A stretch of DNA of 64,000 bases, taken from Thuidium tamariscinum (Eukaryota > Streptophyta > Bryopsida > Hypnales > Thuidiaceae). Each line of letters opens with the position of its first letter. The stretch's first letter is position 1. Shown piece by piece: positions 1 to 12,001 of the stretch. The stretch is from NCBI GenBank assembly GCA_947034885.2, contig OZ019759.1:2358501-2422500 (forward strand), in the 5' to 3' direction. Position numbers and translations under genes: made by a program. Under the pieces are notes generated by a model that worked only from the letters and a program-made list of their open reading frames with translations, had not been told where the DNA came from and did not search any database.

Positions 1-1598
1 TTGTCCATAGGCGCGGTTCTTTTCAGTGTCATTTGGCAAGGAAGCGAGATTGTTGTAGCAGCGGTTTTTGTCGTTGTCTTTTGGCAAGGCTTTAGGGAGC
101 TGGAAGGCGTAGGCTTGGAGGAGCATAATCTGGTGAGGGCGATTCACTTTGGAATTCGGATGCGGAAGTGCAATTGCAGAGTTTGGCGTGGTGAGTCCGT
201 TTTCCTTTCAATTGTGTAATTTCCTGTAGTTCTTGTCTTTTGAACTTTGTACATGATCCTGGAAATCGACCTAGGGTTTTGAGATGTAGAAGTTTTTAGT
301 CACTTAGAAAATTGGAAGTGAAAAAATCTTGAGGCAATAGAGCTCAAACTGATACTCATAGCCTTAGCTGTAGCATTCTCTAATCGTAAGATCAATGAGC
401 TGCTTCATTAATACGTTTATGAAAGCTTCAAAAACAAAATGAAGAAGAGAGAAATGCACCTCCTAACAAGGAACTAACTCAACTTGCGCTTCTCCCCGAA
501 ACATTGTTCTGTCGTTGAACAAGGAATTGATCACACTTATTAGATATTCTGAATGCAACCTGAATTACTTAAATGTACCAGCCATAATTCTCTCGCCGCT
601 GTTGACTGACAACGGACAAAGAGGTCACAGCGACACAGCCTTCTCCTGGTCGGTCGTATGAACAGGAGATTCAGTATCATATGCGGAGTCTTTGTAGACA
701 CCAGGCGATGATTGACACTATCGTTTTAGAAAGTTGCATTTCTTGTTTTCTTCAGATTGTTTGAAAATGCTTGCCCTCTTCGGGAGAACTTTAATATGAA
801 TGAGCCTTTTCTTAATGGTTTGATTTTACTTCAATTATGTTTTCCTGTTAATGTTGTTGGCATTGGTTGGTCTTCTATTGCATTTTCGTGAAAATAGTGT
901 TTAGAATTTGTTAATAGCATTTGCTTTTTTCAAAGATGGAGGCTTTTTGTTTTATATTGATTTTACTTCTTTTTTGTTAAAAACAGAAATGTTGTTTGCA
1001 TTGGGTGGGCTATTGTTTCATTGTGCTGAATTAGCTAATAATATTTGCCCTGCTCTACCTTTTCACAGCAGATGTTCATCGTATTTGAGCAATTCCGTTT
1101 GATTTGGAAGAATAGGAACAACACTTTTGCGTTTTAGGGTCTGCAGTGGCTGGAGCGGTGAATTCAGCTTGGTGCACACAGTTTTGGAGGTGATATTGAA
1201 CCCCAAACCCTAATTGCATACTTCTAATTGCATGTTATTATGAATTGTCTGGCTAGTTGTAGGGTTCAATTGAATTTGATTTGCAATTGTATGTGTTGTT
1301 ATTCGCCCACGGTTAGAGGGACTGATTTAGAATTTCAGTACCATAACAGTGTAGTTGAAATTCCGGATCATGCGAGTGTAGTTACGTCTTGTTTAATTTC
1401 AGTGGGGCTACAGACTGAAGAATTTAGGTACAATATCAGAACAATAGAAGTATGACCCTAAACTGCAAAACATAGTCAAAGAAAACCCTAAAATTGTTTC
1501 ATGTACCGAACTAAATAAACCTAACTGATCTCTTACATTCTAAAACTCATGGTCAAATCATCATAGGGAAAAATTATAGACCTCAAAAGCAAAAGAAA
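1..1598. other. No gene recognised
   Basis: AT-rich sequence with only short ORFs of 60-75 codons that show no domain, no convincing splice sites and no repeat structure. It precedes the first palindromic motif. It could hold upstream exons of the following transposon gene, but nothing I can see supports that. Confidence 0.5.
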
Positions 1599-2134
1599 AA
1601 TCAGCTCGGTTCGAGCTGATTTGCTGCAACCACACAACGCAAATCAGCTCAATTCGAGTTGATTCGCGTGAAATCTTACCAGTAAAGAACCTCAAAACGT
1701 AGTCCCAAATCTCAGATCATCAGCCCCATGAAAACCGATACATTGTAGCGGCACCTCTGCTTAATTAACGTACACTACCCTGAAGAAACTGAGTCGGAAT
1801 CAGCTCGACTCGAGCTGATTCGCCTTAAGGGTCAAAAGGCAACAAAAATATGAAAGCATCATGGTTGTAAATTGAAATAGACAACGAAATAGACTTCTGC
1901 TAGATAAAATAGAACTCATCCAAAACAAATGAATCCAATAAGCCGATCAAGATTATATTTAATATTCAATTTAGCAGTCAAGGATCGCTAAGCAGCTCGA
2001 ATCGAGCTGATCCTTAACAGGTGTATCAAACACCTCAGCGAATAAAAATTTAAAGAGCGCGATCCAGTAAGATGAAAGCAAATCAGCTCAAATCGAGCTA
2101 AAAAAGCATAACTGATGTAGATTAAATTTGTGCA

Positions 2135-5100
2135 GGATGGAGGAGTAAACCGAAAAATTGGAAATGGGTGATTGCAAGAAACACTTGCCGATTTTGTTGC
2201 GTTTGGCTGATTTTTTCGGGAGTACTTTAAAATTAGAAAATTAATTTTAAATTTAAAAAAAAATATGAATAGTATATATACCTCTAAGATGAAGGTTTTC
2301 ACCAAAGGAAATGGATAGAAAAATTCTCTAAGTAGGAAAACTTGAAAAGTGCCAAACCTCCAGAAAATACATACTTTCATGTTTTAATTAGGAAAAAATA
2401 GTAAAATAGATATTTTCAAAAAATAAAAAGTGTCCATTTGCAACAACTTTATGGAGATGGTCATTCACAAAAAAACCCACCAAAATGATATTTTATATGT
2501 TTCAAAATACAAGCAGAAGGGAGCTCACTTTGTAGACCTCCACACCACATAAAATTAACTATTTTTAAAAATCCTTCCTTGGAGAGCTATAAGTCTATTA
2601 GAAGACCATCTCATCCAAATTTCATCTTAAAATCATTAAAAGAAAGTACTCCATAGTACTAAAACCCCCTAAATTGCCAAGTGTGACATCCAATTGGGGT
2701 CTATTTTTGGATAGTAAATTATTTTTGAAAATTATGAAAAAATTATGGAAGGTTTATGATAGTTATGAGTACCTTCTCTACAAATCTTGAGTCAATCGGA
2801 GGCAAAACACAAAAGTTATGGCTAAAAAACAAATCAGCATACGTAGTGTGACACAAAATAGGACAGGTGTTTCTTGCAATCACCCAAATGTACTTCAAAA
2901 AATGTGAGCTGCAATGTCTAGAAGAACTCGATACGCAAGATGACATTCTGGTTGAGGGAGAGTACTAGGAGTTTAAAGAGCCCGAAGAGGTGGAAGGCTG
3001 GAGTCTGTCTTTGGTTCCATTTACAAACCAGATCATTTTTGTTTTCAAGTTCAAGAAGTCTCAGAGGTACATAAACCTCTCCTCCAATGAGAAGGTCAAG
3101 GACGTCGAAACCGACACCCATCCAATGATCAAAATCAAGTGTGTAACAACGCTTCGTGATACTGATAGTATGGATCAATATCATTTTGCAATTTGCCTGG
3201 ACTCAAAGCTTATCCCGTTCACAATGACAGAACTCCTTGTAATTATGGAACCAACACCTTTTCATGAAGAGATCAAGGAACTGGAAAGGAAGATTGATAA
3301 CAAGGAGTGGCAGAACGCGGATGGCACACCACTTTCATGGAAGCGGTTGTGCTCAAAAATTCGATCATTTTTCAATGATTTCAATACATTGAAGGGGAAG
3401 TTAGAGATGCAGAAGAAGATGTCTAAACCTCGTTCTGTATCCATTGAGGTTGTGAACCAAGGTGTTACCGAAAGCTCTAAAATTATAGAGCCATCCAAAA
3501 CGGGCGCGAATAAGCCACAATGGAATATAGCGAAGCGGGTGCAAAGTTAGTCACAGAAGAAAGGAAAAGCAACAGAAGCATCTGCGTCCAAGCTGCCCCC
3601 TAAGTCATCGGAGTTGTCAAGAGTGATTGAGGGCAATTACGCAAAAGAAATGCAGAATGTTCCCCACTCAACCACCACTGAACGCAAGCACGATTACATA
3701 GAGGTCAGTGTTGTTTACAAGAGATTCTGGGAGCAATGCAAAGACGCATATATTCTAAAGGTGGACACAAAAAAAGAAATTGACATTGACAAACTTATCC
3801 AAGCACCCGCCACCTTCAATACCCGGTCCAAGGAGGATAGATTGGTCAAGGACATGGTCAACTACCTTCTAAACATACCTGATAAAAGTACAAAGCAAAC
3901 GTTGTGTGTTATGCCCATGGGAATAACCACTAAACCTGACAAGTGGGAAGACATCAAGAACGAGACGTTCTACGTCATCAATGGTCAATACAGCGTTGCT
4001 GCTAGCAAGTGGATGATGGATGACAAGAATGGAATTGATGAGGAAACTAGGAAGCCCTTTCGAAAGTGGAATTGTTTTGTGGTGTAGACGACCAATGAAG
4101 AGAAACTTCGGTTCATTTCAGCGTTCTATAATCGTGTCAACCACTTCGTGGCTATTCAGCCATCCTGGGCTACCAATATTCTTGGTGCTTGATCCGTTTG
4201 GCAAGATATGGGCTCCCCAAAGAACATACTCCAAGCAGCTTCAGTTGGACAAAACAATATTGCTCATCGCGCAGTCGACAGTCATCGAAATGCCCAGAAA
4301 TTTCATGTGAGTCATGACCTGTCTTTGTAATGCCTTTTTGACATATGTTGCTGATTACTGATTCTGTAAACGTTTATCTGATGGTTACATAGAACGCTCT
4401 GTGCATCAGCTCGAATTGAGCTGATTTTTATTCTCTTTGTTTGGCTGTGGTGATATCGTAGGAGTTTGAGAAAGTAGTGTATGTTTGGTTTTCCATGATT
4501 GATGCAAACAAGAATTTGAAACTCACAAAGAAAAATGATAGAGAAGAAAAGCTCAAGCTCACAAATGAGCTTAAAATTATCACCGCTCTAGATGATGTCT
4601 ACAAACTTTGGAGTGAAGTTATCACAGTCGCTGCGCATAGAGAACTTATGAATCCAGACACTTGTAAGTTTTTCAATGCCAGAAAGGATTGGAACCCTGA
4701 GAGCTGCATACTTAGTCGGGAGTTCTTCAAATTCCTTAGAAACTTAAGCTATGATGAACTTAAGAAATTAGCAATGCACATCCTCAATTAGTCTAGCAAG
4801 GAGCGGAAGTACGTATATCCGAAGGTGACTATTAAGGCAATTTCTTCAAACCTCAATAGTTGTTTCACCACAAAAGAGTGGGTGGAGAGGCGAAAGCGCA
4901 AACATCTTGTAAAGAGAGAGCTTCATCAGATCGACCCACAGCTTGGTCTCCTAAACGCAAACAACGAAGTTATTCTGGAGAACTGGAAGTCTTTTAAAAA
5001 AGACCGATGCATCACAAAGGCAACGATAGACGTTCTCTTAGACTGACCAGGAGAGGCTTATTTCGCAAAGGCAAAGCTTGTGAGCTCGAAGAACAAGTCT

Positions 5101-7121
5101 TGCGCGGAACTGTCTGAGCAGGCATATGAATTCTTCGAGGTTTTCTTTTCAGAGCACAGGAAAAAGTTCGTGCGACCAACAACAAAGGGTCACAATCGAA
5201 CATATAACATGAGTTCAAACATGTACTCTGAATGGCTTGCCGATGCTTGGACTCCCGAAACAGTTAAGCAAATGCCACTCGGTGTAATTGATTTTTGTAA
5301 TTTGCCAGGAGTCGACCGAAAAGAGAGGTCGATTGTTGACACTCCATACTTTGTTGAGGTCATGTCCTCAATGCGCAAAGTGAAGAAGCCGGCTCTCCCC
5401 GATCTTTGTTCTTGGCTTTTCATTTGTGCAAATGAGAAAGAACAGGCTCAGGTCTTAAACTTCGTGGAGTCTGATGATCAGATGAAGGCGTATACTATCG
5501 ACTACAGCCTATACAGTTCTGGCAAAATCGATTGCCTAGAAGATCAGACAACAGCAAAAGCACCCAAGAAAGTGCTCTTAATGTTTCTCCAACACCCTGA
5601 CAATGAATCTTACGTAAAAATTCTGCCCGAGTTTGATGTGCCAGAGACAACTAGATATACGAAAGGGTGTGCTTACAGTGAGCTTGAGTATCAAATCTAC
5701 AACACCGAATTGCGAATGGAATTTTATTTGTGGGTTGTAAGAAAATTCTGTAGTCCTAGAAGTTATTTATTCTCAGCGTTCGCGGGGGGGAAGCTGACGT
5801 TCGCGGCAATAGTAAGAGTTTGATTGAAATTCAGCTCGGTTCGAGCTAATCCGTCCATCATTTGGCATCAATAAACTCTTCTGATTAGTATTATGTAGTG
5901 AGTAATCTCATATGCTAAACGTATGTGTAGATGAGTTGTGTGGATGCGTATACATGCGGGAAGCTGGAGGATTCCTATGATTGGGAAGAGATTTGTGCAA
6001 AGGCTTTGTTCCTTGACAAAAACGACTTTCTTGCGAGTGGCTATTGTCTGCCCAAAGCTCGCAGTGTTAGTGGGGTGCAAGGAGAGCCTTCTTCATCTCA
6101 TATGCGTCTGCGGTCTAGCTAGGATTCCTTGCAGAAGAATTTGAAATGAAAGGATGCTCCTGTTTTTGATGAGGTCAAAGATTTATCCTCCGATGACGAG
6201 GAGATAGAAGATGACAATTATGATGATGATGTTGGCCTTGAGGACTTCCCCACGCCAACAAGTCGTGGTGTAGGAGATGTGCACGGCTCTGTAGCTTCTT
6301 TAATGCCCCCACCCGCGGGAGTGCCCCCCCTTGTCGCAGCACAATCTCTTCCGCCAGTACCACTAACGCCGAGAAGCCCTGCACCATCTCGAAGGCCACA
6401 GAAGAAAAGGAAGAGGGACACTATTGCGAGTGTGGTGGCACAACTTGTTAAAATTCAGAAGACGAATGCTGAGTCTATTGCGCTCTTGCGCCAACAAGCG
6501 GCAAATCAGCAGAGGCAAACAGAGAATCAACAGAAGAAAACAGATCTTGTCTTGGCACAAATTAAGACAAACCAAGCCAACGACAGGCTCCATAACTTGG
6601 AGATGCTCAAAAGCACGCAGGATTGGATTCGAGAAGAGTCCAAGACTAACAGGGATTTATTGCAGCTTCTTGTGAAGCAAACTGGGGTTTAGCCTATGGC
6701 AGCCATTGAACCTCCAAATCTAGTGTTCCCTCAAATCATGCAGGGCCAAACAACTGGTTCCAACAACAGCAATGCGACGAGCTTGTATGGTGTGGATAGA
6801 GCACCTTCGCCAATTCCAGTTCAATCGCCTGTAGCAACGCCTCCACCGTTGCCAGTCAAATCTCCCTTATCAGCTCCTTTGCCCTTGGAGTCTCTAGTTT
6901 CTGTACCAAGGCCTCCAGTCGATGACGAGTTTCCGGAGACCTCTTTGGACAAGGAGCTAGAGGCCATCATCACCGAGCGCAAGCGTGGAGATTTGGAGGC
7001 TACGTCAGCACCTGCGCAGGAGCTAGAGATTGGGCACAACCTGCCCTTGGATGCATCTCCGATGGAAATCGGAAATGCTTCCTTAACCACCGGAGATCCA
7101 CCTGCAGGTTGTGCCCAATGA
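2135..7121 (+). pseudogene. Transposon-type gene, permuted methyltransferase-like protein
   Basis: Three inferred exons (2135-4306, 4462-5811, 5931-7121) join by GT-AG introns and keep one reading frame for about 4 kb. The frame is broken only by isolated stop codons, including TAA 2145, TAG 3548, TAG 4085, TGA 4190, TAG 4789 and TGA 5044. The N-terminal part is unrecognised. Around 5080-5930 the order of motifs resembles a class beta amino-methyltransferase: a DTPY segment (target-site motif IV-like), a CSWLFICANEKEQ strand, then TELRMEFYLWVVRKFCSP followed by FSAFAGGK, where FxGxG (SAM-binding motif I) is expected. Exon 3 encodes an acidic stretch, a Pro-rich linker, a Gln-rich coiled coil (6420-6690) and a Pro/Glu-rich tail. 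A 720-bp inverted-repeat element interrupts exon 1 without shifting the frame. The methyltransferase call rests on motif reading only. A domesticated or unrelated Rossmann-like domain is possible. Confidence 0.5.
2166..2885. mobile_element. 720-bp inverted-repeat element, copy 1 (4-bp TSD)
   Basis: Both ends carry an inverted repeat of about 30 bp beginning GGGTGATTGCAAGAAACAC, flanked by the 4-bp duplication AAAT (2162-2165 and 2886-2889). The inside is AT-rich with no plausible protein. Two more copies lie at 27182-27915 and 37589-38322. It is inserted in exon 1 of the methyltransferase-like gene. Removing the element plus one AAAT rejoins the codons in frame, which confirms the boundaries. 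Confidence 0.9.
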
Positions 7122-7353
7122 CAATCTGATTTTTGTTTTTTTGCTTATCAGCTCGACTCGAGCTAGATTGTATATAGAGCAGGCTAGTTGTTTTGTTTTT
7201 ATAGTTGCGGACTCTCTGTTGGCGGAGCCTTACAACCAATGGGGATAACCGCGGAGTCTTTCTATTTTGGAGACTTTATGTATTTAAAATCTTAGTTTTG
7301 AGTGTATATATTTTATTCTCACAGAGGTGTTTCCTTATATTTCTATATTGCAG

Positions 7354-9439
7354 AATCTGTAAATGTTGGGAAACCGCATGAGATTGTAGAGCCTTCCACC
7401 GTACCATATACTTCGTGTTCTATTCAAATCATTCTCCTAGTTGACGACAAGATTGAAAGCGTGTCAATCCCGTGTAATGAAGACATTATTGTACCGACTT
7501 CTTTACCTGGTGCTCAAGAAACTAGAGCTAAGCCTTCTGATAAAACACAACGGGAGGTAAAATCTCTCTCTACCTTTCTGTACTTAGGTGTTGATTGTTC
7601 CTTGTCTTCTGAAATGATGTTGTTATTCAGGTTTGCGTCGTAAACCGCAAATGTGCCAGTTTCTTTTGATAACTGGCTGCGGTGTACTGGGTTTTTTAGT
7701 AGGGATCCAACCCTCCAGTATCGCGTGGGGGGGGATCTGAAGGTGTTCATTGGCCATTGAGGTCCAAGGGCGTAGAAAAGTGGATTCGCGTCATCCTGGA
7801 TCTCAATGGTGTACTCTGTGTCGCAGAAGATTGGAAATCGAAGGGGTCTATCAAGCAATTCAACAAACAACCCGACCCACATTCGGCCACAATGGCCACG
7901 GTCGTAGGACCAAAGGCTGTTTTTGTCAGACCGAATTGTTCCTCGTTCCTTAGTGAATTACAAAAGATAGCTCTGGTATCTGTGTAGAGTTCAATGAAAA
8001 AATCCACCACTCATGATATTTGTAAATATCTTTTTTGTGATGGGCAAATGCCTGTCTTTGTACTCAGACAGGACGTCTGTAAGACCGTAAAGTGTAGGGA
8101 TAAATCTAGAAGGCTTACATCTTTTAAAGAACCCGAAATAGATAAGGACTTGTTTTTAAAGAACCTAGACGTCTTGTATGCATATGCACGGGGGGGGTTT
8201 ACTTCTAATAATACTGTGATAGTAGACAACAGTCCTCAAAAGCACGTCATGAGCCCACCCACGAATGTAGTTCTTATAGAATCTTGGAATTACAAGGGAA
8301 ATGGGGAGAAGGACAATTTCCTTCTCGGAACACTACTTCCCTAGTTTCAGCAGTTGCATGTCCATTGCGACGTGGGGTTAAAGTCTTTTCGGGACAATAA
8401 AAATGGAAGAATTGGGCGACGAATGCTTTGTGACAAAAGGGGCCATCGAGAGTATGACAAGCTGATGGAGGTTGTTCGAGGATCACACAATGTTAGTTAG
8501 GGGAACTTGTCGAGGTATGGAGTTTAGTTTGGGATGAGTTAATTCGTAGCACATTCAATATTTTAGTTGGAATTTTCGAAGTTTTATCTTAGCTCAAGCG
8601 GGGATGATCCGTATCAATTTATGTTACTCATATTTTTTTTTATTCTTGCTCTAGTCGAGCTGATTCTACTACGCTTCTTTTTATTTATTCTCATTTCAGC
8701 TCGAGTCGAGCTCATTCATAGTTTGGTACTTATACTTACACAGATTGTGAATTTAGTAACACTTTGATTTACTATGTTGTTTCTATTGTTGTTGTGAATT
8801 TCTAGTGCTTAAGGATTTTCTATTGTTTCTTGTTGCTTTCAGATGCTGGTCGTCTCAGATAGCTATGAACCTCGAGGTCATTTATCTTGCCGTGCTTCTA
8901 AGGATTTTTTTTGTGACTACGGAAAATACATCATCCTTAGCACTGGGAACTTCCTCGGCTCTGCTCCGACCTTGAATTCTTCCATGGATTTTTCTACCAA
9001 ATCCATGGAGGATGGAGAAGTCAATAGTCCTCCAGATTGGAAGCCTCGCTTGCCTGTATCTGCCTCGCCTTCGCCATTGCAATCTCGAGAGCCTCTGGTA
9101 GATCCATTGGCGTCAGACAAGGGAACCTAAAGGAAGCTTTATGGTGATGCAAATTATCCTATTGTGACGTCGGGAATTTGACCCCGATGATTGAAGTCAA
9201 ACAAGTGCCAATTAGGACCCGCTCTGTTATTTGGTCAAGTCTGTCTAGAGTTCTGTCCAAGTCTCATGGGGAGAAGTTTAAGATGAAGAGACAATGGCCG
9301 TCTTGTAGCCACTCTTTGTCTCCATCATGGGATTCGTGGGAGGATCGGTTGCTGAGGAAACAACGGAGGGATGAAATTCGCGAAGTTGGACAGATTGCAA
9401 TTGGATACAGTCGGAGACCAGAGATTTTGGAGGCCATGG
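7354..9439 (+). pseudogene. FCP1/NIF-like phosphatase-domain pseudogene
   Basis: Inferred exons 7354-7558, 7632-8514 and 8843-9439 with GT-AG introns. The middle exon reads as an FCP1-homology (NIF, HAD-family) domain: RVILDLNGVLCVAEDWKS at the DxDx(T/V) position, then VFVRPNCSSFLSEL, CKYLFCDGQMPVFVLRQ, a VDNSPQKH motif and DNFLLGTLLP near the end. Family members have D-x-D and D-D-S-P. Here the second catalytic Asp is Asn (DLNG) and the second Asp of DDSP is Asn (VDNSP), so catalysis is doubtful. Stops at 7985 and 8342 and frameshifts near 7745 and 9130-9180 mark it as decayed. The last exon is rich in charged residues and unrecognised. It is cut at 9439 by a large insertion; after removal it would continue MAKLKSTSHV and stop at 21102-21104. 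Palindrome array 1 extends into its last intron, linking it to the upstream gene. Confidence 0.6.
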
Positions 9440-9827
9440 TGTCACAATCCAAAAATATCATGTAATTAAAATACGGAGATAGTTTATAGAATAGTTCAAA
9501 TTTTCAAAAATTTTAGGTTTTAGATATGGGAAAGGAAGACATTTAGAGTCTTTCACATCCCAAGATCCGTCCAACCGAATTGACCAAGGGTAGTCTTTGG
9601 GCCGGATGCCCTTAGTGTCCGGAACGGATCTATGAAGTGTCCAAAACGGATCCATCCGGAAGACGGAGCGGATCCTAGGCGGATAAGGTGCGATCTGGAT
9701 CGGATCCGAACTAGTTCCAGATGGACGGCACCTACGGGTCTACGCCGCCGACCTACGGAAACTAGCGTAACGGCTCGGGAACGTCACGCCGTTCCGATGA
9801 GAATCGGGAACGCAGAGTACCGACTGG

Positions 9828-9835
9828 TATATAAA
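9828..9835 (+). promoter_or_regulatory. TATA box of element A
   Basis: TATATAAA lies about 390 bp inside the element and about 180 bp upstream of the ATG at 10009. This matches the position of the TATA boxes in the related elements at 16771 and 20384, so the first 390 bp behave like a U3 promoter region. Confidence 0.6.
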
Positions 9836-10008
9836 CCACTCCGCCCCACTTCATTTTCCCTTTTTGATTTGGCAAATCAAGGTACGCTTGTGTGCAGGTT
9901 TTGGAGCGTGTATAGAGAGAGAAAGAGTGGTGAGCAGTAGAGATCGGTTCCGGGTTTAGTTCAGTGTTGGTGCCGACCGCACCGACAGGTTCCGACTCGG
10001 GCGGAGAG

Positions 10009-12001
10009 ATGGCAAGCTCCTCCAATCCGAAACGGATGGTGGTGATTGCCAAGTCAATTTCGCCGCTAATCCCTTCCGATCCGCAAGATCAGAAGGAGCT
10101 AGAGGATGATTTAGTCTTCCTAGGGTGTAAGGGTCTGATCCGGTGTCCATGGAGCGTAAAGAGTGACGGGATGGTGTAGGAACTCCTCATAGGAGTTCCG
10201 AATCAATACCAACTTACAATAAGGGGTAGACCAGGTTCCTGGTCACCGGAAGTCTGGGCGGAAGTTTACGGGTTTGATAAAACCGGATTAGGTATGGCTC
10301 CCCGGACGGACAAGTTTGGCATCTTGAGGTTCCGGAATCCGCCCCACCCAAATTAAGGACGGATATTCGGTTTCGGATTGCACGAATGACCGGCATCGGC
10401 GGATGTTGGAATTCCTGATTCTCATCCTCTATCCGGAAAAGCCTACCCGTGTCACCGTGACAATAGCGAACACCATTTTCGGATGTTTCGAGAAGCGGAT
10501 AGTCAACTGGACCCTAGTCCTCCAGTATATAGTCAATCGGCTAGCCGAACATGTTGGGCGGGACAAGACTAGCCCTATCAGCACCTACTTATTCCATCTG
10601 TACCATCACAATGACGTACTGAGCGGACCGGAAATTCTCTCCTATGAAACTGGAGTTGAGATCCTGAAGTACGGCTTGACTGGGGAGTTGGACAAGGGTC
10701 CGGAGGATCCGGAGGACGAGCGGATGGATGAAGAGCCTCAGGAGCAACAGCCGGCCAGCCAACTGGAACGGAAAGCGGAATGGAAGAAAGCGACGACGCC
10801 GGATAAGAAGGGTAATCCAGACCCGGATCCACCCGGATCGATTCCGGGTAAGAAGAAGAAAGATCACTTCGACGTCATCATCCGACACGCCATGATGGCG
10901 CATGTGGACAGCCTCAGTCACCAGGGAATCCTCGAGCAGATCTCCGTCAAGCTGGGCGGAGTGAAGATCGAGGACATTTCGGAAGCCTTGGACCATCTTT
11001 CGACTCAGGAGGTGTTACGGAAGAAGGACGAGGAGATCCGGAAGTGGGAGGACGAAGCCCGGATCCAGATGGATTGGATCCGGCTGGCGGAAGATCTAAC
11101 CCGGGCGGCTGAAGAGGGACGGAAGAGGAGCGGAACGGGCTCCAGAGCATAGTGAATTGGTTGGAAAGCGACCTTAGTGTCGCCAACGGCAAGGTGAGCA
11201 AGGCTACCACCTTGGTCCACAACCTGCAAGGGTTGGTGGCCCAACCGGCGGAAGCAGTGGTGAGGGCCCAACTGTTTTCCGCCAGGTTGATGAAAGAGGG
11301 GCACGTCATCGGATCAAAGCTCCTCACCATCTTGGTGGATTACCAGGCTAAGATGGAGGGGGTGCTGAAGGAGATAAGGGCCTTGGTTGGAGCCCTCAAT
11401 CCGGAAATGGGAGAGGGTCTTCCGAACCTGCTCAACTAGCAGGTTTACACTGACTTCAGCCCAGAGCACAAGGACGGATGTCGACGGATCGGAAACTCCT
11501 AGGTGACACGCCCGTCATGAAGACTCTCGGCGAACTCGGATTGGATCCGAAGACGGTCGACAGTCAACAACCCCGACGGGTCCGCCCGAGAAGAAGACGG
11601 CACCCCGACTTGACCTGGAGATCTAGATGAAGGCCCTACCAAATCCGGCCAGGCAGAATCCGGCGAGGGAGGATTCAGACAAGTTCACCCACATGAAGAA
11701 GCTGGACAAGGTTCCGCACAACACACCGGTCATCCTGGATGACTCGGACAAGAAAGACAATCTGGCCACCATCATCCGCAGCAAAGCTAGGGAGCCGAGC
11801 GGATTCCAAGGAGTAGAGCAGTCGGAAAGCTCAGAGGCGGAGTCGGATGAGACCTCGACGGAAGACAGCGGAATGTCGCCAGCCCCGATTCAGAAGAGGC
11901 AGACCCGTTCCGCCACCAAGAAGACTCCACTCGCCAAGGCAGCGACGTGGAGGAGTTCAGTTCCGCCCATGGGTACTACATCGAAGCGGGCACGTAAATA
12001 G
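10009..12001 (+). pseudogene. Decayed LTR-embedded ORF of element A
   Basis: Homologous by eye to the 618-codon ORF at 17248-19104. The N-terminal part (MASSSNPKRMVVIAKSIS...) ends in a TAG at 10177 where the relatives have Glu (VEELL). The frame then resumes, shifts near 10330, and runs 10403-11152 (RVTVTIANTIFG, then SPISTYLFHLYH), shifts again near 11140, continues 11152-11439 and finally 11627-12001, ending KRARK. Architecture: globular N-terminal half, predicted coiled coil, acidic/basic disordered C-terminus with a basic end that could be a nuclear localisation signal. The globular part resembles in layout the 'putative plant transposon protein' domain families, but I cannot confirm this. 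No protease, RT, integrase or zinc knuckle is visible. Confidence 0.6.

Larger units (their letters stand above)
1599..8717. repeat. Dispersed palindrome array 1 (10 copies)
   Basis: Ten copies of a near-perfect palindrome, core TCAGCTCGAnTCGAGCTGA, usually extended by AA at the left and TT at the right. They lie at 1599-1621, 1642-1664, 1798-1820, 1990-2012, 2081-2103, 4404-4426, 5829-5851, 7146-7168, 8646-8665 (left half decayed) and 8695-8717. The central bases vary (GGT, AAT, GAC, GAA) while the arms are kept. Five sit in the 500 bp upstream of the first exon; the rest fall in inferred introns (4307-4461, 5812-5930, 8515-8842) or between the two genes. None lies in an inferred exon. Spacing is irregular, so this is not a tandem repeat. 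I saw no copies elsewhere in the window. Binding sites for an element-encoded protein are one explanation. Confidence 0.85.

Noticed and set aside
1228..1455. 75-codon ORF near the start as a small gene
   Set aside because: No recognisable features and no supporting context; length is expected by chance in this composition.
1599..8717. A CRISPR array
   Set aside because: Repeat copies are irregularly spaced over 7 kb, lie in introns of a eukaryotic-type gene, and have no uniform spacers.
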